The notes: a model not told the origin generated them from the sequence alone. A stretch of 60,929 nt of DNA from Acidobacteriota bacterium (GCA_031296115.1 JARLGI010000115.1:1-60929), one strand, 5' to 3'; positions 38,180 to 47,289 are shown, counted from the stretch's first letter. Made by a program: numbers and translations.

Positions 38180-38512
38180 ATGGACGAACAGGATTTTCGA
38201 CGCCGCGCGGAGGCCGCTCTGGATGACCTGAAGCGCAGCCTTTATGATGCGGAAATCGACGCGGATTTCGAAGTCGAGGAGAATGCCGGCGCTCTGCACA
38301 TCAGCTTCGACGAGCCGCCCGGACGGTTCGTCATCTCGCCCAATGCTCCCGTCCGGCAAATCTGGATTTCGGCCTTGTCCACCAGTTTCAAGCTTGACTG
38401 GTCGGAAGAGAAGGACGCCTTCGTGCTCGCCAAATCGGGAGAACCACTGAAGCCATTGGTCTCCCGGCTCATCAACGAGCAACTCGGTGAGGCAAGCGTC
38501 AGCCTCGAGTAG
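38180..38512 (+). CDS. cyaY: Frataxin-like iron donor protein CyaY
   Basis: A 110-residue protein with the frataxin fold: an acidic first helix (QDFRRRAEAALDDLKRSLYD), strands rich in Asp and Glu (DADFEVEE, LHISFDEPPGRFVIS), then APVRQIWISALSTSFKLDW, the most conserved part of the family. Frataxins bind iron and tune Fe-S cluster assembly. No Shine-Dalgarno sequence is visible, in line with a leaderless mRNA. Its stop is 9 bp from the convergent ypdA stop. No isc or suf genes are nearby. Confidence 0.88.
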   Translation: MDEQDFRRRAEAALDDLKRSLYDAEIDADFEVEENAGALHISFDEPPGRFVISPNAPVRQIWISALSTSFKLDWSEEKDAFVLAKSGEPLKPLVSRLINEQLGEASVSLE

Positions 38513-38520
38513 CGTGGTCG

Positions 38521-39549
38521 CTAAGCCGTGATCGTCTCCGGCAAAAGCTTCCGTTTCAGGTCGGCCGCAATCAGCGCGCCGTGAAAGCGCCCGTTCTCGA
38601 TGAAGATCTCGCTGGTGCGCATGCCAGCTACGATGACGCCAGCGAGATAAACTCCCGGCACATTGCTTTCCAGCGTCTGCGGATCAACCACCGGCTTCTT
38701 GTCGGCCTCGCCGCTCAGTCTGACGCCGAGTGCGCACAAGAACTCGAAGTCGGGGTGATAGCCGGTAAGTGCGAAGACATAGTCATTGGGGAGCATCACT
38801 TCTCCCTGCGGCGTGTCGAGCACGACATGTTCCAGCGTGATCTCGCGCACCGTGGAGTTAAAGTAGGCTTTTATCTGCCCGGCTTTGATGCGGTTCTCGA
38901 TGTCGGGCTTGATCCAGTACTTCACCGATCCACTCATGCCTGCGCCGCGGTGAGCCAGCGTCACGTGCGCGCCATGCCGACATAACTCCAGCGCGGCGAT
39001 GGCGGCCGAGTTCTTGCCACCGACAATCAGCACGTCCAGCCCGAAGAACGGATGCGGCTCACGATAGTAGTGCATGACCTTGGACAGCTCTTCGCCGGGA
39101 ACGCGGATGAGGTTTGGCCGGTCGTAGTACCCGGTCGCCAGAATGAGTTTGCGCGCGTGGTACTCGCGCCTGTGTTCATGCAGATTAGTGGTATGAACGA
39201 CGAAGTTGCCGTCGCTGCCCTCCACTTTCTGCACCGGCTCGTACTGCCGCACATCGAGCTGGTAGTGCTCGGCGCACTTGCGGTAATACTCCAGCGCCTC
39301 CTGCCGCGTAGGTTTCTGGTTGGGACTGGAGAAAGGAAGGTCGCCAATCTCCAGCAGCTCAGGCGTGGTGAAGAACGTCATATTGCTGGGATAGTTGTAC
39401 AGCGAGTTCACCAGACAGCCCTTGTCGATGTTGGCCACCGTCAGTCCGGCGCGCTTGGCGTCGATGCCGCAGGCCAGACCAGTAGGTCCCGCCCCGATTA
39501 CCACTACATCCAGGTCGAATCGTTCCACCGAAACGGGCTTTGCGTCCAT
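38521..39549 (-). CDS. ypdA: YpdA-type (bacillithiol disulfide reductase-like) flavoprotein
   Basis: A 342-residue FAD/NAD(P)H oxidoreductase of the YpdA group. It has the N-terminal FAD motif VVVIGAGPTGLACGI and the second dinucleotide motif VLIVGGKNSAAIAAL. FHGALIA and the AGVIVAGMRTSEIFIENG segment near the C-terminus are characteristic. The group is proposed to reduce bacillithiol disulfide, which would mean this organism makes bacillithiol; the bsh genes are not in the window. The ATG at 39549 gives the normal start just before the FAD motif. The broken M20 gene overlaps its 5' end by 46 bp. Confidence 0.88.
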   Translation of the reverse strand: MDAKPVSVERFDLDVVVIGAGPTGLACGIDAKRAGLTVANIDKGCLVNSLYNYPSNMTFFTTPELLEIGDLPFSSPNQKPTRQEALEYYRKCAEHYQLDVRQYEPVQKVEGSDGNFVVHTTNLHEHRREYHARKLILATGYYDRPNLIRVPGEELSKVMHYYREPHPFFGLDVLIVGGKNSAAIAALELCRHGAHVTLAHRGAGMSGSVKYWIKPDIENRIKAGQIKAYFNSTVREITLEHVVLDTPQGEVMLPNDYVFALTGYHPDFEFLCALGVRLSGEADKKPVVDPQTLESNVPGVYLAGVIVAGMRTSEIFIENGRFHGALIAADLKRKLLPETITA

Positions 39550-40674
39550 GTAAAGAGGATACCGCGTCGCGCTGCCGAGCATGAAACAGGCACGGGCGGC
39601 CACACGTATGGCATCGGCACCACCCTGACCAATTCCTGCCGCACCTCTTCCCGCGAATGCCCGGGCAAGACTCGGCAGTTCACGTTCGCCGTAGCTCGTT
39701 GCGGAAGAGCATTCTCCACATGTCCACCTTGCGGCATGGTCGCGACACACGTGGTGCGCATGGTCGCGTTATAGGGAGGATCTGCTGAGAGCCGGGTGAT
39801 CGCCGCTTTGTCCGGCGGCGTCTTAAGGATCGACTTCATGTCGGCGGCGCTTTGCCCAGTCACCACCTGCGACATGCTTCCAAAGCAGGCGCGCGTCACC
39901 GCGTTCAGCTCGAAAGGAAACTGGTAGGCTTGCAGCCGATTGAGTGCGTCGGCCAGGCGGTAGATAGCATTCTCGGCGGTGGGCAATGAGCTGTGCCCTC
40001 CCGGATTGGTCACTTCAAACTGATAGTCGGCATACAGCTTCTCGCTCACGTCCACCTCGAAGATAAGCGGCTTGCCCTGTTCACTGGTGACGCCGCCGCC
40101 GTCGCCGTTGAGCCCCACCTCGGCGTCGATCAGCTCGCGGTGGTTGCGCAGCAGCCAGTCCACACCGTCGTATTTTCCGCCCTCCTCGTCCGCGGTCAGG
40201 ATCAGGATGATTTCACGGTCGGGCTTGTATCCCTCCTGCTTAAACCGGATGAGAACGGCCACAAGAACCGCATCGCTGTCCTTCATATCCTGCGCGCCCC
40301 GGCCGTAGTAATATCCCTCCTTTTCGACGAACTGAAATGGGTCCGTCGTCCAGTCTTCACGGCGGGCTTCCACCACATCGAGATGCCCCATTAACAGGAT
40401 GAGCTTGTGCGTTCCGGTCCCGCGCAGCCGCACCATCAGGTTTTGTTTGCGATCGGTCGGCCCTAACAGGTGAATGTCGGCGTCGGGAAAGCCTGCGTCG
40501 CGGAAGCGCTGCGCCATGGCCTGTGCGGCGATGGCCACGTTGCCCACCGAATCGGTTGTGTTGATCTCGATGAGCTGCTGGAAGATATCGCAGGCGAGTT
40601 TCGTGGTGGCGCTATCTACCTGTGCCTGGAGCGCAGACGCCGCGAGCAACAGAACAACGAACCCAATGAACCAT
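39504..40674 (-). pseudogene. Truncated M20 family metallopeptidase
   Basis: The body is a secreted M20 peptidase: LLMGHLDVVEARREDW carries the first zinc ligand, YGRGAQDMKDSDA the bridging Asp, and LTADEEGGKYDGVDW the catalytic Glu pair; a lid domain follows. It is broken at both ends. A signal-peptide frame (FIGFVVLLLAASALQAQ) lacks a start codon, and the nearest ATG (40674) is one base out of frame. After SREEVRQELVRVV the rest of the catalytic domain, including the last zinc-ligand His, is missing, and the frame runs 46 bp into ypdA. Residual expression from TTG 40649 is possible but activity is unlikely. Confidence 0.75.
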
Positions 40675-40893
40675 GGTTTGCAAACGAACCCTCCGAGTTT
40701 CCGTTAGCCGAGCCGGACAGCGAGAGTATCAAAGGCGCGACCCGAACGCCAAAGATCTACTTGGGCTGATAGTCCTCGGTAGTACGCTTTCGCTATACAA
40801 TGCACAGCTGCAATGCGTCTGCGAGCGCGAATGCGGACGGTTGTCCTTGCCGCGGGCGGAATGATGATGTGTGGCACAGTGGCCGAGGTGACG

Positions 40894-41382
40894 ATGAAAC
40901 CCAGAATCGTGGAACAAGAGCAGTTTCAGGTGGTAGGGACCGAAGCCCGTACCAACAACGCGAAAGAAGCCGGATCCGACGGCATCATCGGCAAACAGTG
41001 GCAGGAGTTCCTGAGCCACGGGCTGCTGCAGAAGATTCCCGATCGGTTGGACGACAACATCCTTGCGGTCTACACCGACTACGCGAGCGACGCCAATGGT
41101 CAGTACACGTTCATTTTGGGTGCGCGGGCGAAACCGATACCGAATCCCACGGTTCCGACCGGCATGGTAGTGAAGACCGTTCCCGCTGGGCGCTACGCGG
41201 TATTCACTTCGGAGCGCGGGCCGGTGGCGAAGGTTGTCGTCGAAACGTGGAAGCGAATCTGGGAGTACTACCAGACACCGGCGAATGGACAGCGGGCGTA
41301 CCGAGCGGATTTCGAAGTCTACGCCCTGCGCGCCGCCGATCCCAACAACGCGCAGGTGGACATCCATATCGGAGTGAAATGA
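40894..41382 (+). CDS. GyrI-like/effector-binding domain protein
   Basis: A 162-residue stand-alone protein of the AraC effector-binding (GyrI-like, SHS2-fold) type. Evidence is the opening PRIVEQEQFQVVGTEARTNN, the central NILAVYTDYASDANGQYTF, and the C-terminal RAYRADFEVY and VDIHIGVK. Such proteins bind small cationic or hydrophobic ligands and may act as buffers or accessory regulators. I start it at 40894 because GAGGTGACG precedes that ATG; an upstream ATG at 40813 would add residues with no family match. There is no DNA-binding domain. Confidence 0.82.
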   Translation: MKPRIVEQEQFQVVGTEARTNNAKEAGSDGIIGKQWQEFLSHGLLQKIPDRLDDNILAVYTDYASDANGQYTFILGARAKPIPNPTVPTGMVVKTVPAGRYAVFTSERGPVAKVVVETWKRIWEYYQTPANGQRAYRADFEVYALRAADPNNAQVDIHIGVK

Positions 41383-41426
41383 GATGGAGATGGCAAACTT
41401 CTTCGCGGAGTAGGTTGCGGAATTGG

Positions 41427-41572
41427 GGGTGGAGCAGCGCTTCGGCGCTACATTTCGACCTGGCTACAGGACGGCTTTAACCGCTGGGGTAAGAAGCAAG
41501 GCTCTATCTCGAGCGCTAAAGCGCAGAGCAAAATTCCCAAGCTGATTGCAGGTCTGAAGGCCTGCTCCACCC
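41427..41572. repeat. MITE-like repeat, copy B
   Basis: A 146-bp element with inverted ends GGTGGAGCAG and CTGCTCCACC and internal palindromes (GCGCTTCGGCGC, CGGCTTTAACCG, GCGCTAAAGCGC and CAGGTCTGAAGGCCTG), in the same order as copy A at 15705. It lies between the GyrI-like gene and the convergent M28 peptidase gene. Confidence 0.8.
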
Positions 41573-41599
41573 GGCAAACCCTGAAAAATTGCAGCAGCT

Positions 41600-42619
41600 T
41601 CACCGCGCGTTGATCAGCTGAATCGTCTCCAAAACCACGTCCGTTGAAATCGCCAGCGACTGCGGGCTCAGCTTGTCGATGGTGTCCTGCGGCGTGTGAT
41701 GGAATACGTTGTTGTAGCCGTAGTCCAGGTCAATGATGTCCACTGCGGGCACGCCGATTTTCAGAAACGGCATGTGGTCGTCGTCAACGCCGCCCTGCAT
41801 CTTGTAGAAGTGCGACTGGTAACCCAGGTTGCTGGCCGCCTGGTACACCAGTTCGCTCAGCCACGGCGTGGAACGAGTCTCTTTCAGAACATCCAGGTCA
41901 GCGTCGCCGAGCATGTCCACCACCATCAGCGCCTTGATCTTACCGGCCGTGCCGTCCTTCTCCCATTTCTCCGCTAGCTGACGCGTGCCGTAAAGGCTGT
42001 CAGTGGCGGTCCACTTCACAAAGGCTTCTTCGCCATCCGTCCACACCAGCCAGACGCTGTAGCCGTCGAGCGTCCGGCCGCGAAACTGATCGGCCAGCGC
42101 CAGCAACATGGCGGTGGAGGAGCCGCCGTCATTGGCGCCAACATAGGTCTTGGGAAGCGGGTAATTGGTGTCGTAGTGCCCGGCGACTACGATGATGCCA
42201 TCCTCGCGGCCCGGGAACTTCGCGATGATGTTGTTGATCGCGAATTTTCCCACCGGCGTTTCTGCCGTGAACTTGTCCTGCTCGACATCCACGCCCTTCA
42301 GCTTGGAGAGAATGTACTGCTCCAGCTTCGCGTGTCCGGGACTGCCCACGGGACGCGAGCCGAAGGCCACAACTTCCTTCACATACCGCATGACGTGATT
42401 GCCGTCAACGTTCGGCTTGGGGCCGCTTGGAGCGCTTTGCGCCGGCGGAGTGCTGACAGAGGGCTTGGCAGCAGAATTACTGTCAGAGGCCGGCGTCGCC
42501 GCACCCGAGGCGGCTGCAGCAGTCGTCTGTTCTGGCTTGCTGCACGCCACGGTGACGATGGAAAGCGTAAGCAGGGCCAATACGACGATGCAGCGGACTG
42601 TGAGCAAAGGAGAATTCAT
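41600..42619 (-). CDS. M28 family peptidase / glutaminyl-cyclase-like lipoprotein
   Basis: A 339-residue lipoprotein (signal ending at Cys26 in TVACSKPE) followed by an Ala/Ser/Pro linker and a zinc-dependent M28 domain. Metal and catalytic residues are visible: GHYDTNYP (His), GANDGGSST (bridging Asp), WTDGEEAF (catalytic Glu), MVVDMLGD (Asp) and VFHHTPQDT (His). The single-zinc pattern and WTDGEEAF resemble glutaminyl-peptide cyclotransferases as much as aminopeptidases, so the reaction is left open. It acts in the periplasm or at the outer membrane. Confidence 0.9.
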   Translation of the reverse strand: MNSPLLTVRCIVVLALLTLSIVTVACSKPEQTTAAAASGAATPASDSNSAAKPSVSTPPAQSAPSGPKPNVDGNHVMRYVKEVVAFGSRPVGSPGHAKLEQYILSKLKGVDVEQDKFTAETPVGKFAINNIIAKFPGREDGIIVVAGHYDTNYPLPKTYVGANDGGSSTAMLLALADQFRGRTLDGYSVWLVWTDGEEAFVKWTATDSLYGTRQLAEKWEKDGTAGKIKALMVVDMLGDADLDVLKETRSTPWLSELVYQAASNLGYQSHFYKMQGGVDDDHMPFLKIGVPAVDIIDLDYGYNNVFHHTPQDTIDKLSPQSLAISTDVVLETIQLINAR

Positions 42620-42671
42620 CTCTTGTGATTGTAAACGGCGTATCGCGGAAAAATCCGCCTCACGAATAGCG

Positions 42672-42693
42672 AAGGCCGCCCGAAAGCGGCCTT
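42672..42693 (-). terminator. Hairpin downstream of yebC
   Basis: An 8-bp stem AAGGCCGC/GCGGCCTT closes a 6-nt loop. On the minus strand it follows the yebC stop by about 33 bp, and its 3' arm ends in TT before CGCTATT. It lacks a strong T-tract, so termination strength is uncertain. Confidence 0.5.
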
Positions 42694-42708
42694 TGAGATC
42701 GACTGTCT

Positions 42709-42735
42709 TTGCTGACTGCTGACTGCTAACTGCTC
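42709..42735. repeat. Heptad repeat forming the 3' end of yebC
   Basis: Units of GCTGACT/GCTAACT type with period 7 cover the yebC terminus. On the minus strand they supply the last two serine codons and the TAG stop at 42726-42728, as another heptad cluster does for carB. Confidence 0.85.
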
Positions 42736-43478
42736 GCCGTCACTTCCTCCAGTTGCTTCTGGTCGATGTCGAAATTCGAGTAGACGTGCTGCACGTCGTC
42801 GGCATCTTCCAGCGCTTCCAGCAGGCGGATCATGGTGCCCGCCTGATGACCTTCGAGCTTGGTATAGGTCTGGGGAACCATTCCTATCTCCGCGACGTCC
42901 GGCTTGATGCCCGCAGCTTTCACCGCCTCCAACACCTTCTCGTACACGGCAGGATCGGTAAGAACTTCCCAACTGTCGCCATCGTCCTTCAGGTCGTCGG
43001 CGCCGGCTTCCAGGATGATGTTCATCAGATCATCTTCCTTAGCAGCTGACTTGGAAACGAGGATGTCGCCCTTCTTGTGGAACATCCAGGCGACCGAGCC
43101 GGCCTCGCCCATGTTCCCGCCGTTCTTGGAGAAGGCATGGCGGATTTCGCTGACCGTGCGGTTGCGGTTGTCGGTGGATACCTCGACCAGAATGGCGACT
43201 CCACCCGGACCGTAGCCTTCAAAGGTAATTTCTTCGTACGAAACGCCCGGCAACTCGCCGGTTCCGCGCTGGATGGCGCGCTTGATGTTGTCGGCCGGCA
43301 TGTTCTCCGCCTTGGCGGCGGCCACAGCCGTCCGCAGTCGCGGGTTCTTTTCGGGATCACCACCGCTCTTGGCGGCAATGGTGATTTCCTTGATGAGCCG
43401 GGTGAAAATCTTGCCGCGCTTGGCGTCCAGCGCGCCCTTCTTGTGCTTGATGGTGGCCCATTTTGAGTGGCCTGACAT
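42726..43478 (-). CDS. yebC: YebC/PmpR family protein
   Basis: A 250-residue protein of the widely conserved YebC/TACO1 family. [20 protein letters not shown] at the start is nearly invariant in the family, and YEGYGPGG-like (here [14 protein letters not shown]) and [15 protein letters not shown] follow. Members have been described both as DNA-binding regulators and as translation factors that relieve ribosome stalling, and the sequence cannot decide. It is encoded alone, between an M28 peptidase gene downstream and a VOC protein gene upstream. Confidence 0.97.
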   Translation of the reverse strand: MSGHSKWATIKHKKGALDAKRGKIFTRLIKEITIAAKSGGDPEKNPRLRTAVAAAKAENMPADNIKRAIQRGTGELPGVSYEEITFEGYGPGGVAILVEVSTDNRNRTVSEIRHAFSKNGGNMGEAGSVAWMFHKKGDILVSKSAAKEDDLMNIILEAGADDLKDDGDSWEVLTDPAVYEKVLEAVKAAGIKPDVAEIGMVPQTYTKLEGHQAGTMIRLLEALEDADDVQHVYSNFDIDQKQLEEVTASS

Positions 43479-43673
43479 GGAGAGACCTCAGATGTTTGAA
43501 TGGCTTCGGATGAATACAGGGTGCCCAGCCACGGTCCTTGGACATAGGGGAGGAAAAGCCTCCCGGTACACGGAAACCGCGCGGGCAACCCGAAATTATA
43601 CACCGGCTCTTGCGCTGGACGGGCCAAGGCCTCCGTCCAACTCGAACGGCGGCGGCAAGAGTAATAGCCTTGA

Positions 43674-44144
43674 TTACTTGGACTTATCGGTTCCGGCGCC
43701 GGCAGCCTGCTTTTTCGCCATTGCGCTGTAGCGCCGCTCAATCTCCTGCGGCGACACGTCTTCGACGTGCGTAGCTATCCACCATTGATTGCCCTGGCCG
43801 TCCGCGATTCCGCCGCTGCGATCACCGTACGGCTGGTCCGCGGGTTGCTGGACTGACGTTGCCCCGGCCTGCAGGGCCTGCTTGTAGGTGGCGTCCACGT
43901 CAGGGACGTACAGATAAAGCATGACGGGCTGGGCATGCCATTCGTCGCGGGCCTGCCCCATCATGATCATCGAATCGCCAATCCGCACTTCGGCGTGCCG
44001 AATGTTGCCGTCCGGGTCGCCATGACTGTAGGTCTTCACCGCGCCGAAAGCCCGCTGCAGAAAGTCGATCTCCACAGCGACGTCGTCCACGATCAGGTAC
44101 GGCGTGACGGTGTGATACCCGTCGGGAACTGGTTTTACTGCCAT
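43674..44144 (-). CDS. VOC family protein, PhnB-like
   Basis: A 156-residue vicinal-oxygen-chelate protein of the PhnB/YdeE-type group. Signatures are GYHTVTPYLIVDDVAVEIDF, the IRHAEVRIGDSMIMMGQA strand and PYGDRSGGIADGQGNQWWIA near the C-terminus. The function of this group is mostly unknown. The ATG at 44144 follows GAGGAGAATT, which decides the start over an in-frame codon 18 bp upstream. A Lys/Ala-rich tail of about 20 residues ends the protein. Confidence 0.85.
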   Translation of the reverse strand: MAVKPVPDGYHTVTPYLIVDDVAVEIDFLQRAFGAVKTYSHGDPDGNIRHAEVRIGDSMIMMGQARDEWHAQPVMLYLYVPDVDATYKQALQAGATSVQQPADQPYGDRSGGIADGQGNQWWIATHVEDVSPQEIERRYSAMAKKQAAGAGTDKSK

Positions 44145-44292
44145 AATTCTCCTCCTCACCACCGGATGTCCTTGGTATTGTGCCTGATCCCCAAGCCGTG
44201 CGGGCGGCGTTCATCCAAAAAAAATTTGGTGAATGACCTTCGTGCCTCGGGTTGTGCTTGAAACTTGAAACGGGAAACTCGAAACTATCTAA

Positions 44293-44493
44293 ATGCTCTT
44301 ATCCATCAACGGCAACCAGAAGACCTTCGCCCCTCCCCTATCTCTTGCAGAGCTCGTCGAACAACTAGGCATGAAAGGCGATCGCGTCGCCGTTGAGCTG
44401 AACCGCGAGATCATCTCCCGCACCCAATGGGCCGACACCTCGCTCAAGGACGGCGATCAGCTGGAGATTGTGCACTTTGTGGGCGGCGGGTAG
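44293..44493 (+). CDS. thiS: Sulfur carrier protein ThiS
   Basis: A 66-residue ubiquitin-like protein that carries sulfur as a C-terminal thiocarboxylate to ThiG. The fold pattern [12 protein letters not shown] and [20 protein letters not shown] is typical, and the chain ends in VHFVGGG with the required terminal Gly-Gly. It is separated by 19 kb from thiG. I see no TPP riboswitch in the 150 bp upstream. Confidence 0.95.
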   Translation: MLLSINGNQKTFAPPLSLAELVEQLGMKGDRVAVELNREIISRTQWADTSLKDGDQLEIVHFVGGG

Positions 44494-44608
44494 ACGCAAC
44501 GGGGTCTTCCTTACCCCTGCGGATCCATGTAATTTTCGCGCCACGTGACGAATTTCGACGCCAATTTACCACCAACGTAAATAGCGCGTGAACGCTTGCG
44601 CACTTCGG

Positions 44609-44637
44609 TTGACATGCCTGCTAAGCATCAATAAACT
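44609..44637 (+). promoter_or_regulatory. Promoter of the nuo operon
   Basis: TTGACA (44609-44614), a 17-bp spacer and TAAACT (44632-44637) give a strong sigma70-type promoter. The predicted start point is near 44644, leaving a leader of about 42 nt before nuoA. No operator was recognised. Confidence 0.72.
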
Positions 44638-44686
44638 CGAATGTTTACCCGCCCTCGCACGGCGAATCCCGAGTAATAGCGCTTTC

Positions 44687-45094
44687 ATGCCGGACTTTTA
44701 CTTCACCCGATACCTGCCGCTGCTGATTCACATTGCGATCGCGATGGTGATTGCGGTCGGTATGGTGCTGCTCTCCTTTCTCGTCGGCCAGCACAAGTAC
44801 AATTCCGCGAAGATGTCGCAATACGAATGCGGCATGCAGCCGGTTGGCGACGCCCGACAGCGCTTCAGCGTGAAGTTCTACCTGGTGGCGATGCTGTTCA
44901 TCCTGTTCGACGTGGAAGCCATCTTCCTCTATCCCTGGGCGATTGTAGGACGTCCGCTCAAGGCGGACGGCCTCGGCGGTTTCTGGTTCGCCGAGATGAT
45001 GGTTTACATCGGCATCGTGCTTGCGGGACTGTGGTATGTCTGGAAGAAGGGTGTCATCGACTGGAACAAACAAGGCAAGGCGGAGAAGCTCTAA
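44687..45094 (+). CDS. nuoA: NADH-quinone oxidoreductase subunit A
   Basis: A 135-residue membrane subunit of complex I with three transmembrane helices. The signature YECGMQPVGDARQRFSVKFY carries the quinone-site loop, followed by LFDVEAIFLYPWA. The ATG at 44687 starts shortly before the first helix, and an ATG at 44588 lies upstream of the predicted transcription start and is rejected. It opens the operon. The next gene, 3 bp downstream, is nuoC rather than nuoB. Confidence 0.95.
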   Translation: MPDFYFTRYLPLLIHIAIAMVIAVGMVLLSFLVGQHKYNSAKMSQYECGMQPVGDARQRFSVKFYLVAMLFILFDVEAIFLYPWAIVGRPLKADGLGGFWFAEMMVYIGIVLAGLWYVWKKGVIDWNKQGKAEKL

Positions 45095-45097
45095 CTC

Positions 45098-45595
45098 ATG
45101 GCACTGGCACCGGCAATCACCGATCTCGAGCAGTTGAAGGAACGCCCCGAGGTGGCCGCCCTCCTCGCATGGAACGCGGCGGCGGTCACCGGCGCCAAGT
45201 TCGATCGCAACGAGCTCACGATTTGGGTGGACCGTACCTGCCTGCGCCAGGCTTGCCAGACGTTGAAGGATGACGGAGTTCTGCAATACAGCACATTGGC
45301 CGACATCACCTGCGTGGACTGGTATCCCAGCGAGCCCCGTTTCGAGGTCGTCTACCATCTCTTTTCGATCCCCAACAAGAAGTATGTTCGTCTGAAGGTC
45401 AAAGTCCCGGGCAGCGATCCCGCGGTGGATTCGCTGGTACCCATCTGGCCGGGGGCCAATTCCTTCGAGCGCGAGGTATTCGATCTCTTCGGAGTCCGCT
45501 TTGACGGACATCCCAACCTGACCCGCATCATGATGCCGGAAAACTGGGAAGGTCATCCGCTGCGCAAGGACTATCCCGTCGAGGGCTACCGCTAA
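45098..45595 (+). CDS. nuoC: NADH-quinone oxidoreductase subunit C
   Basis: A 165-residue peripheral-arm subunit (30-kDa subunit). The family signature EREVFDLFGVRFDGHPNLTR is followed by GHPLRKDYPVEGY. It is separate from nuoD, not fused as in E. coli. Its ATG is 3 bp after the nuoA stop, the place where nuoB is normally found. Confidence 0.95.
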   Translation: MALAPAITDLEQLKERPEVAALLAWNAAAVTGAKFDRNELTIWVDRTCLRQACQTLKDDGVLQYSTLADITCVDWYPSEPRFEVVYHLFSIPNKKYVRLKVKVPGSDPAVDSLVPIWPGANSFEREVFDLFGVRFDGHPNLTRIMMPENWEGHPLRKDYPVEGYR

Positions 45596-45597
45596 CC

Positions 45598-46803
45598 ATG
45601 GCCCACATGAATCCCACGCCAGTGCTGGATCCGTCAGCCGACAAGACGATGATCCTGAACATGGGTCCGCAGCACCCGTCGACCCATGGTGTGCTCCGCT
45701 TGCTGCTGGAGATTGACGGCGAAACCATCGTGCGCCTCATGCCCGACATCGGGTATCTGCACACCGGCATCGAGAAGACCTGCGAAGCCAAATTCTACCA
45801 GCAGGTCGTGCCCCTGACCGACCGCATTGATTACCTCTGCCCCATGACCAACAACCTGGCCTACTGCCTGGCGGTGGAGAAGTTGCTGGGGCTGGAAGTC
45901 CCGCCGCGGGCGCAGTGGATCAGGGTCATGCTGAACGAGCTGACGCGCATCAACTCGCACCTGGTGTGGCTGGGCACGCACGCGCTCGATCTCGGCGCCA
46001 TGACGGTATTTCTCTACTGCTTCCGCGAGCGCGAAGATGTGCTGCGGCTTTTCGAGGCAGTTGCCGGCCAGCGCATGATGACCTCGTACTTCCGCATTGG
46101 CGGGCTGGCGCTGGAACCGCCGCTCGGGTTCTTCGAGCGCGTCAAGGACTTCCTCGCCCGCTTCCCAGCCAACATTGATGAGTACGAGAGCCTGCTGACC
46201 AGCAATCCCATCTGGGTGAACCGCACCAAGGGCGTGGCGTATCTTGCGCCCGAAGACGCCATCGCGCTCTGCGCTACCGGTCCCACGTTGCGCGGCAGCG
46301 GAGTGGACGTAGACCTCCGCCGCGATCAGCCTTACAGCGGCTATGAGAATTTCAAGTTCAACGTGCCCGTCTCTAGGGATGGCGACGTGTTTGCCCGGTA
46401 CATGGTCCGCGTGCAGGAACTTCGCGAATCGCAGAAAATCGCCATGCAAGCGCTGGAAGGCGTTCCTGAAGGTCTGGTGAAGGCCGATGCGCCCCATGTC
46501 GTGCTGCCCGATCGCGAGAAGATGAAAACGCAGATGGAAGCGCTCATCTATCACTTCAAGATTGTGACCGAGGGCTTCACCGTACCGGCCGGCGAGGTCT
46601 ACAGCCCGATTGAGTCGCCGCGCGGCGAGATGGGCTACTACGTCGTGAGCGACGGCACCGCCAAGCCGTATCGCGTGCACATGCGCTCGCCCTCGTTCGC
46701 GAACCTGCAGTCGCTGCGCAAGATGTGCGAGGGAAACCTGATCGCCGACGTGGTGGCCGCCATCGGCAGCATCGATATCGTGCTGGGAGATTGCGACCGG
46801 TAA
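45598..46803 (+). CDS. nuoD: NADH-quinone oxidoreductase subunit D
   Basis: A 401-residue 49-kDa subunit that forms the quinone-binding pocket together with NuoB. MGPQHPSTHGVLRLLLEIDGE near the N-terminus carries the conserved His of the quinone site, and PDIGYLHTGIEKTCE and the C-terminal IDIVLGDCDR are typical. It is spaced 2 bp from nuoC, so they are coupled. Its required partner NuoB is not encoded in this operon. Confidence 0.96.
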   Translation: MAHMNPTPVLDPSADKTMILNMGPQHPSTHGVLRLLLEIDGETIVRLMPDIGYLHTGIEKTCEAKFYQQVVPLTDRIDYLCPMTNNLAYCLAVEKLLGLEVPPRAQWIRVMLNELTRINSHLVWLGTHALDLGAMTVFLYCFREREDVLRLFEAVAGQRMMTSYFRIGGLALEPPLGFFERVKDFLARFPANIDEYESLLTSNPIWVNRTKGVAYLAPEDAIALCATGPTLRGSGVDVDLRRDQPYSGYENFKFNVPVSRDGDVFARYMVRVQELRESQKIAMQALEGVPEGLVKADAPHVVLPDREKMKTQMEALIYHFKIVTEGFTVPAGEVYSPIESPRGEMGYYVVSDGTAKPYRVHMRSPSFANLQSLRKMCEGNLIADVVAAIGSIDIVLGDCDR

Positions 46804-46806
46804 GAC

Positions 46807-47289
46807 ATGAAATTCTCTGACCAACTCGAACAGCGCTTTGCCGCCATGGTCACGCATTATCCGACCAAGCGCTCAGTGTTGGTTCCCATGCTGCTCTACA
46901 TCCAGGATGAACTCGGCGCGCTGAACGACGAAGCCATCCACGAGATCGCGGAGCGGACGGAATTGTCGGAGCTGGAAGTGCGCAACGTCATCAGCTACTA
47001 CTCGATGCTGCGGACGCACCCCATCGGCAAGTACAACCTGCAGGTCTGCACCAACGTAAGCTGCCTGCTGCGCGGTGGCGAAGAGATTCTCGAGCATTGC
47101 CAGAAGAAGCTGGGTGTGGGCAACAAGCAAACGACGGCCGACGGGCTGTTTCACATGGAAGAGGTCGAGTGTATCGGCGCGTGCTCGTGGGCGCCGGCAT
47201 TGATGCTGAACTATGAATTCCATGAGAACCTGACGCCGCAGAAGATTGACGAGCTGATCGATGGGATCAGGAAGAAGGAACACCAGTAG
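46807..47289 (+). CDS. nuoE: NADH-quinone oxidoreductase subunit E
   Basis: A 160-residue thioredoxin-like [2Fe-2S] subunit (24-kDa). The four cluster ligands are visible in VCTNVSCLLRGG and VECIGACSWAP. The N-terminal helical part (LEQRFAAMVTHYPTKRSVLV) is normal. It works with NuoF as the NADH-input module, holding cluster N1a. Confidence 0.95.
   Translation: MKFSDQLEQRFAAMVTHYPTKRSVLVPMLLYIQDELGALNDEAIHEIAERTELSELEVRNVISYYSMLRTHPIGKYNLQVCTNVSCLLRGGEEILEHCQKKLGVGNKQTTADGLFHMEEVECIGACSWAPALMLNYEFHENLTPQKIDELIDGIRKKEHQ

Noticed and set aside
44163-44292. TPP riboswitch upstream of thiS
   Set aside because: None of the conserved THI-box sequences (CTGAGA, ACCTGATCTGG type) is present.
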